Shown here: in pieces, positions 5,481 through 8,252 of the stretch | Layout of the letters: the number at the start of each line of letters is the position of its first letter | Position numbering within the stretch: the stretch's first letter is position 1 | Translations under genes and position numbers: made by a program | Assembly (NCBI GenBank): GCA_946885335.1 | Contig: CAMPGG010000148.1 | Location: 1 to 8,252, forward strand | Reading direction: 5' to 3' | Length of the DNA: 8,252 nt | Source: an uncultured Chitinophagaceae bacterium | GTDB lineage: Bacteria > Bacteroidota > Bacteroidia > Chitinophagales > Chitinophagaceae | The notes under the pieces: model-generated | Database searches by the model: none | The model's input: the letters and a program-made list of their open reading frames with translations, nothing else | Told to the model about the DNA's origin: nothing

Positions 5481-7016
5481 TTAATACACAAAAACGGTTT
5501 TGGTTGAAAAGGCATAGTTGCCTGAAGGGTATGACCTGTAATTTTTGATCACTTCAACCGGGTAACCTTCCGTATCATATTTATACATAAAACTGTAAGG
5601 TGTTGCTGTTGGATAACTGCCGGTAAACTGTTTTTGCTGGCTGGTTACATTATTCTTTGAACTGTGTTCTAAAAACAGCGTAGGCCAGTTCATGTGATGG
5701 TAAGGGTTGATGTTGGTATCATAACTGTAACGCCCCTGTTCAAAACTGCTGTTGGAATTGGAGGCGGTTGAAAAAAACATGTTGCCCTTGTCAAACTCCA
5801 TGTTATAATTCAATGTATGCCCGCTGGCCAGGTTGTATTGTATGCCTATTTGAGCAGGCAGGTAGCTGATAACGGCTGCAGTTTCAAAACCATTTTCTTT
5901 TTCTACCATATTAGTCAGCTTACCTTGCGCATTGTAAGTAAACAATGTTTCTTTTAGTGTTGTATTGTCTGCAATATTCACTCTTTTTATTTTTGTCAAA
6001 CGATCACCATCATAAATAAACCAATCGGCCATAGAGAAAAAGTTTGAATTATCAGGTTTCTTTGTCCAGTAATCAATTTTGATCAGTTTGCCGGTGTGAT
6101 CATAGAAATAATCCGTTTTAGTATCCGCAACATCTTTACCATCAACAATTTTAAACACTCGTTCAGAACTGAGTTTTTTGGCTTCTTTACTTCCACCCAA
6201 TATATAAACTGTGTTTTCATCAATGTCCTGCCTTTCGATGGTGATGGCGTCATGGGTGCCCCATTTAGATACTTGAAATTCAAATTTAGTTGCTGATTTT
6301 AAAACCTGGATCTCATTGACACCGGCATTTAAACTTCCATAAGAAGTTGTCATTTCTCCTTTATCATTCCAGGTGGTGATGCGCAGCGATGCAGGGATGT
6401 GATCATAAGTAACATCACCAATTTGCATCACGGCTTTCATTTTAATTTTTAAAAATGGATTTGCATCTGACTGTCCATTGTCAAAAGCGCCGGAAGGATA
6501 ACCATACTGCTGTGGCGTTTCACCTTCAAGCACCCGGAGCACTTCAACCGGAATTTCAGTTAATACATTTTTGTAAACTTTAAAATCCATTTTCAAAGGC
6601 TTTTGCAAACCAACTGCTTTATCTGAACCTGCAAAAGGTGCAGCGAAATGGGTATTCACACTTCCGTATACCAATCGGAAACTGGTCAGTTTATAATCAC
6701 CTTCCGGTAATTGAATGGATGCTGTTTTTACATTGTTTGACAAGTCCAGGATAAGAGTAGAATCCCTGATCACTTCTTCACCACTGGTTTTTGAAATGCT
6801 AACCACAGCATGCAAGTTGCTGCTGTGATACGGATTGCCTGCAAGGTCGATCGTTGCCTGGAATTTGATGGTGCCTGGCAGGCCAACGGGTAAAGGTGTT
6901 GGGTTAGGTCCGGGCAAAGGGTTAGGCCTGGGTTTTTCCAAATCGGTTTTGCTGCAGGCAGAAAAAATGATCAGGAAGAAAAATAATAGTTGGAAAGGTT
7001 TTAAACGGTGATTCAT
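5481..7016 (-). CDS. Secreted lipoprotein with degenerate YD/RHS-like repeats
   Basis: A 511-residue exported lipoprotein of unknown function. Residues 1-20 form a signal peptide with lipobox FSAC, acylated at C21. The following SKTDLEK includes acidic residues, which in Bacteroidota can direct lipoproteins to the cell surface (inference). A Pro/Asn-rich linker (28-47, PNPLPGPNPTPLP) leads to two beta-rich regions, about 48-165 (LPEGDYKLTSFRLVYG) and 188-275, possibly Ig-like. The C-terminal half (about 300-511) carries six loose YD-type motifs: YFYDHTGKLIKIDYW (303), WFIYDGDRLTKIKRV (332), LFTYNAQGKLTNM (358), YNMEFDKGNM (404), RYSYDTNINPYHHMN (429) and YKYDTEGYPVEV (479). This arrangement resembles Bacteroidota lipoproteins with DUF4595/RHS-like regions. 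No SusD, peptidase or toxin motif is visible. It stands alone between a 454-bp leader region and a strong terminator. Confidence 0.85.
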   Translation of the reverse strand: MNHRLKPFQLLFFFLIIFSACSKTDLEKPRPNPLPGPNPTPLPVGLPGTIKFQATIDLAGNPYHSSNLHAVVSISKTSGEEVIRDSTLILDLSNNVKTASIQLPEGDYKLTSFRLVYGSVNTHFAAPFAGSDKAVGLQKPLKMDFKVYKNVLTEIPVEVLRVLEGETPQQYGYPSGAFDNGQSDANPFLKIKMKAVMQIGDVTYDHIPASLRITTWNDKGEMTTSYGSLNAGVNEIQVLKSATKFEFQVSKWGTHDAITIERQDIDENTVYILGGSKEAKKLSSERVFKIVDGKDVADTKTDYFYDHTGKLIKIDYWTKKPDNSNFFSMADWFIYDGDRLTKIKRVNIADNTTLKETLFTYNAQGKLTNMVEKENGFETAAVISYLPAQIGIQYNLASGHTLNYNMEFDKGNMFFSTASNSNSSFEQGRYSYDTNINPYHHMNWPTLFLEHSSKNNVTSQQKQFTGSYPTATPYSFMYKYDTEGYPVEVIKNYRSYPSGNYAFSTKTVFVY

Positions 7017-7136
7017 TTTTTTTGTTTTTGATTATTAAGTTTAGTGTTTAATTTTTTTTACCGGCTTTATCAACAATACCCGGCAGCAATCAAAAAGGGT
7101 TGGGTAGAAAAAAGTCCTTTAACAAATCTTTTAATT

Positions 7137-7236
7137 TTTCACCTGTGTGATCATTCTACAGGTTTCATAAAACTTATTATCGGATCACAAAGATTCTATG
7201 AAACAGCAGCTTTTATAATGACATAAAAAGGTGAAA
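7137..7236. repeat. Nested inverted repeats, possible structured element
   Basis: TTTCACCT (7137-7144) pairs with AGGTGAAA (7229-7236). Inside it, GTTTCATA (7162-7169) pairs with TATGAAAC (7197-7204) and TTTTAT (7211-7216) with ATAAAA (7223-7228). A competing stem is ACCTGT (7141-7146) with ACAGGT (7158-7163). The first three stems are mutually compatible and would give a branched fold about 100 nt long. The stems are short and AT-rich, so this may be chance. No known riboswitch or RNA family is recognised. Confidence 0.3.
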
Positions 7237-7256
7237 TAACCAGCTTAAACAAAAAA

Positions 7257-7290
7257 TGATGTGACTATTCTACCACATGATGTGATGTGA
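7257..7290 (+). repeat. Three TGATGTGA repeats, possible activator half-sites
   Basis: TGATGTGA occurs at 7257-7264, 7278-7285 and 7283-7290; the first two are 21 bp apart, two helical turns. The core TGTGA is also found at 7146-7150 and, inverted (TCACA), at 7185-7189. TGTGA is the half-site of CRP/FNR-type regulators, but no proper TGTGA-N6-TCACA pair is present. The region lies between divergent genes, so it could act on either. Confidence 0.35.
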
Positions 7291-7420
7291 TTATTTTTTT
7301 AAGAATTCAATTCAGAACATGGTTTCCCATGCCCATAGCTGTATGTGGCAAGTGTCCCTGTTTTTGGCAAATAAGAAATATTACTGAAATCAAACTATCC
7401 ATTCTTCAATGGATTAATCA

Positions 7421-7428
7421 TAAGTTTG
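7421..7428 (+). promoter_or_regulatory. Putative Bacteroidota -7 element of the HAD gene
   Basis: TAAGTTTG matches TAnnTTTG exactly and lies 42 nt before the ATG at 7471, implying a leader of about 36 nt. No clear TTTG-type -33 element is found at the expected distance. It would drive the HAD gene and the overlapping gene after it. Confidence 0.4.
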
Positions 7429-7470
7429 AAATTATTTCAAAGGAGATTCGATTAATTATAAAAGACGAAA

Positions 7471-8091
7471 ATGATTCAAACTGTTTTTTTTGATATTGGT
7501 GGCGTTATGCTTACCAATGGGTGGGGGCATGTATCAAGAGAGAATGCCGCCAAAAAATTTGGGATCGATTATGCTGAAATGGATTACCAGCACGATTTCA
7601 TTTTTAATATTTACGAGATTGGCGCTATCACCCTCGATGAATATCTTGATACGGTCGTATTTAATCAGCCAAGGAATTTTTCCCGTGAAGAATTCAAGGA
7701 GTTTATGTTTCAGCAATCCCAGGAACTTCCGCAAATGCTTTCATTGCTTAAAAAATGGAAACATGAAAACCCGGGCATTCAAATCATTTCGCTGAATAAT
7801 GAGGGTCGCGAATTAAATCAATACCGGATTCAAACATTTAAGCTGCACGAATTATTTGATGCTTTTGTTTCTTCCTGCGAAGTGGGTATGCGTAAACCCG
7901 ATCCGGGTATTTACCGCATGGCATTAGGCATTGCGCAAAGAGATCCTTCAGCATGTTATTATTTTGATGACCGGCCTGCATTGGTGCTGGCTGCTCGCAA
8001 ACAAGGCATACAAGGCTTCTTGCATGAGACGCCGGAAGCCACCATGCAAATCCTGGAGAATATTAAAATGAATTCAACAAAAAATAAATGA
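7471..8091 (+). CDS. HAD-superfamily hydrolase (subfamily IA-like phosphatase)
   Basis: Cytosolic haloacid-dehalogenase-fold hydrolase, 206 residues, probably acting on a small phosphorylated metabolite. Motif I is FFDIGGVML with nucleophile D8; motif II ISLNNEG (S107); motif III GMRKPDP (K142); motif IV YFDDRP (D166, D167). A helical cap lies at about 17-85. The position of the usual second Asp of DxD is G10, giving DxGG. This is common in the YihX-like/epoxide-hydrolase-N-terminal-like branch, so it need not mean inactivity, although it removes the usual acid/base. The substrate cannot be told. The start is fixed by an in-frame stop at 7459-7461, leaving ATG 7471 as the first ATG. Its stop overlaps the next start (ATGA at 8088-8091), which suggests translational coupling with that gene. 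Confidence 0.9.
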   Translation: MIQTVFFDIGGVMLTNGWGHVSRENAAKKFGIDYAEMDYQHDFIFNIYEIGAITLDEYLDTVVFNQPRNFSREEFKEFMFQQSQELPQMLSLLKKWKHENPGIQIISLNNEGRELNQYRIQTFKLHELFDAFVSSCEVGMRKPDPGIYRMALGIAQRDPSACYYFDDRPALVLAARKQGIQGFLHETPEATMQILENIKMNSTKNK

Positions 8092-8252
8092 AAATATTTA
8101 AGCAAGGTGAATTGCCAGGTTTTAATTTCAAACAAGCAATAAAAAAACCTGTCCCGGTTAAGTGTTACCAAATGAATGAACCGTTTAAAGTGGAAACTTT
8201 GGAAGGAACACTTAAAGGAAAAGCAGGCGATTATTTAATGATAGGTGTTAGG
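8088..8252 (+). CDS. Partial gene, PGDYL-like hypothetical protein (3' end outside window)
   Basis: The first 55 residues of a gene cut by the window end. The ATG at 8088 overlaps the HAD stop by four bases (ATGA), so both are probably read from one message. The peptide starts MKIFKQGELPGFNFKQAIKK, continues VKCYQMNEPFKVETLEG (24-40), and ends GTLKGKAGDYLMIGVR. The part VETLEGTLKGKAGDYLMIGV resembles small bacterial and phage proteins with a PGDYL/I-x-x-G motif, which usually continues with a GExYPC-like segment; that part is not in view. There is no signal peptide. The function is unknown. A real gene is supported by the codon pattern and the overlap. Confidence 0.7.
   Translation, partial: MKIFKQGELPGFNFKQAIKKPVPVKCYQMNEPFKVETLEGTLKGKAGDYLMIGVR

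Larger units (their letters stand above)
7017..7470. other. Gene-free region between divergent lipoprotein and HAD genes
   Basis: This region must hold both promoters. Short open frames at 7044-7226 and 7287-7493 encode low-complexity, unfamiliar peptides rich in Phe/Ile and are not called. Seen in it: an A/T-rich lipoprotein leader (7017-7060), nested inverted repeats (7137-7236), TGTGA half-sites (7146-7290), a small CATGG/CCATG hairpin (7318-7331) and an exact TAnnTTTG box (7421-7428). AAAGGAG (7439-7445) looks like a Shine-Dalgarno but is 25 nt from the next start. Confidence 0.55.

Noticed and set aside
6083..6296. Two 66-codon open frames, one on each strand
   Set aside because: Both lie inside the lipoprotein gene and have no family resemblance.
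7044..7226. 60-codon open frame in the intergenic region
   Set aside because: Starts in the AT-rich lipoprotein leader, has low-complexity content and spans the nested inverted repeats; no sign of coding.
7439..7445. AAAGGAG as Shine-Dalgarno of the HAD gene
   Set aside because: 25 nt from the ATG, with an in-frame stop at 7459 preventing a closer start.
7287..7493. 68-codon open frame with a Cys-x-x-Cys (CGKC)
   Set aside because: The Cys pair first looked like a metal or thioredoxin motif, but the frame has no ribosome-binding context, overlaps the HAD start by 23 nt and contains the -7 box of that gene.
7490..8171. Open frames at 7490-7795 (+), 7534-7734 (-) and 7959-8171 (-)
   Set aside because: Shadows of the HAD gene, and in the last case of the following overlapping gene as well.

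Overview
The window looks like chromosomal DNA of a Bacteroidota bacterium, probably from the Chitinophagales/Sphingobacteriales side (inference). The signs are AT-rich intergenic DNA, A-rich leaders without clear Shine-Dalgarno sequences, two exact matches to the Bacteroidota -7 element TAnnTTTG, a long secreted lipoprotein with a Pro/Asn linker, and protein families common in that phylum. I see no rRNA, tRNA, CRISPR array, transposase, integrase or phage structural gene. It reads as ordinary housekeeping/accessory chromosome.

Layout. Positions 49-832 (+) hold a two-gene unit: a DUF1801 protein and a DUF2200 protein 7 nt apart. Positions 833-1084 separate this unit from a convergent one and include a GC-rich hairpin that overlaps the next stop codon. 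Positions 3359-1085 (-) are a two-gene operon: a SulP-family anion transporter (probably bicarbonate) followed 28 nt later by a beta-carbonic anhydrase with all zinc ligands. Divergent from it is a TetR-family regulator (3529-4206, +). The shared intergenic region holds two near-identical 17-bp palindromes whose centres are exactly 21 bp apart, the best regulatory signal in the window. A DUF1003 membrane protein (5049-4357, -) converges on the regulator. A textbook bidirectional-looking terminator (5427-5462) ends a 511-residue lipoprotein gene (7016-5481, -) with degenerate YD/RHS-like repeats. A 454-bp gene-free region with nested inverted repeats and a cluster of TGTGA half-sites precedes a HAD-family hydrolase (7471-8091, +). 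The hydrolase stop overlaps the start of a further gene, cut by the window end, through ATGA.

Working together. The only clear functional module is regulator + transporter + carbonic anhydrase. The transporter would bring in HCO3- (or a related anion), the anhydrase would interconvert HCO3- and CO2, and the TetR protein would control the operon, and perhaps itself, through the paired palindromes. The ligand is unknown. I found no convincing wholly new system. The most checkable new detail is the paired operator and its likely regulon.
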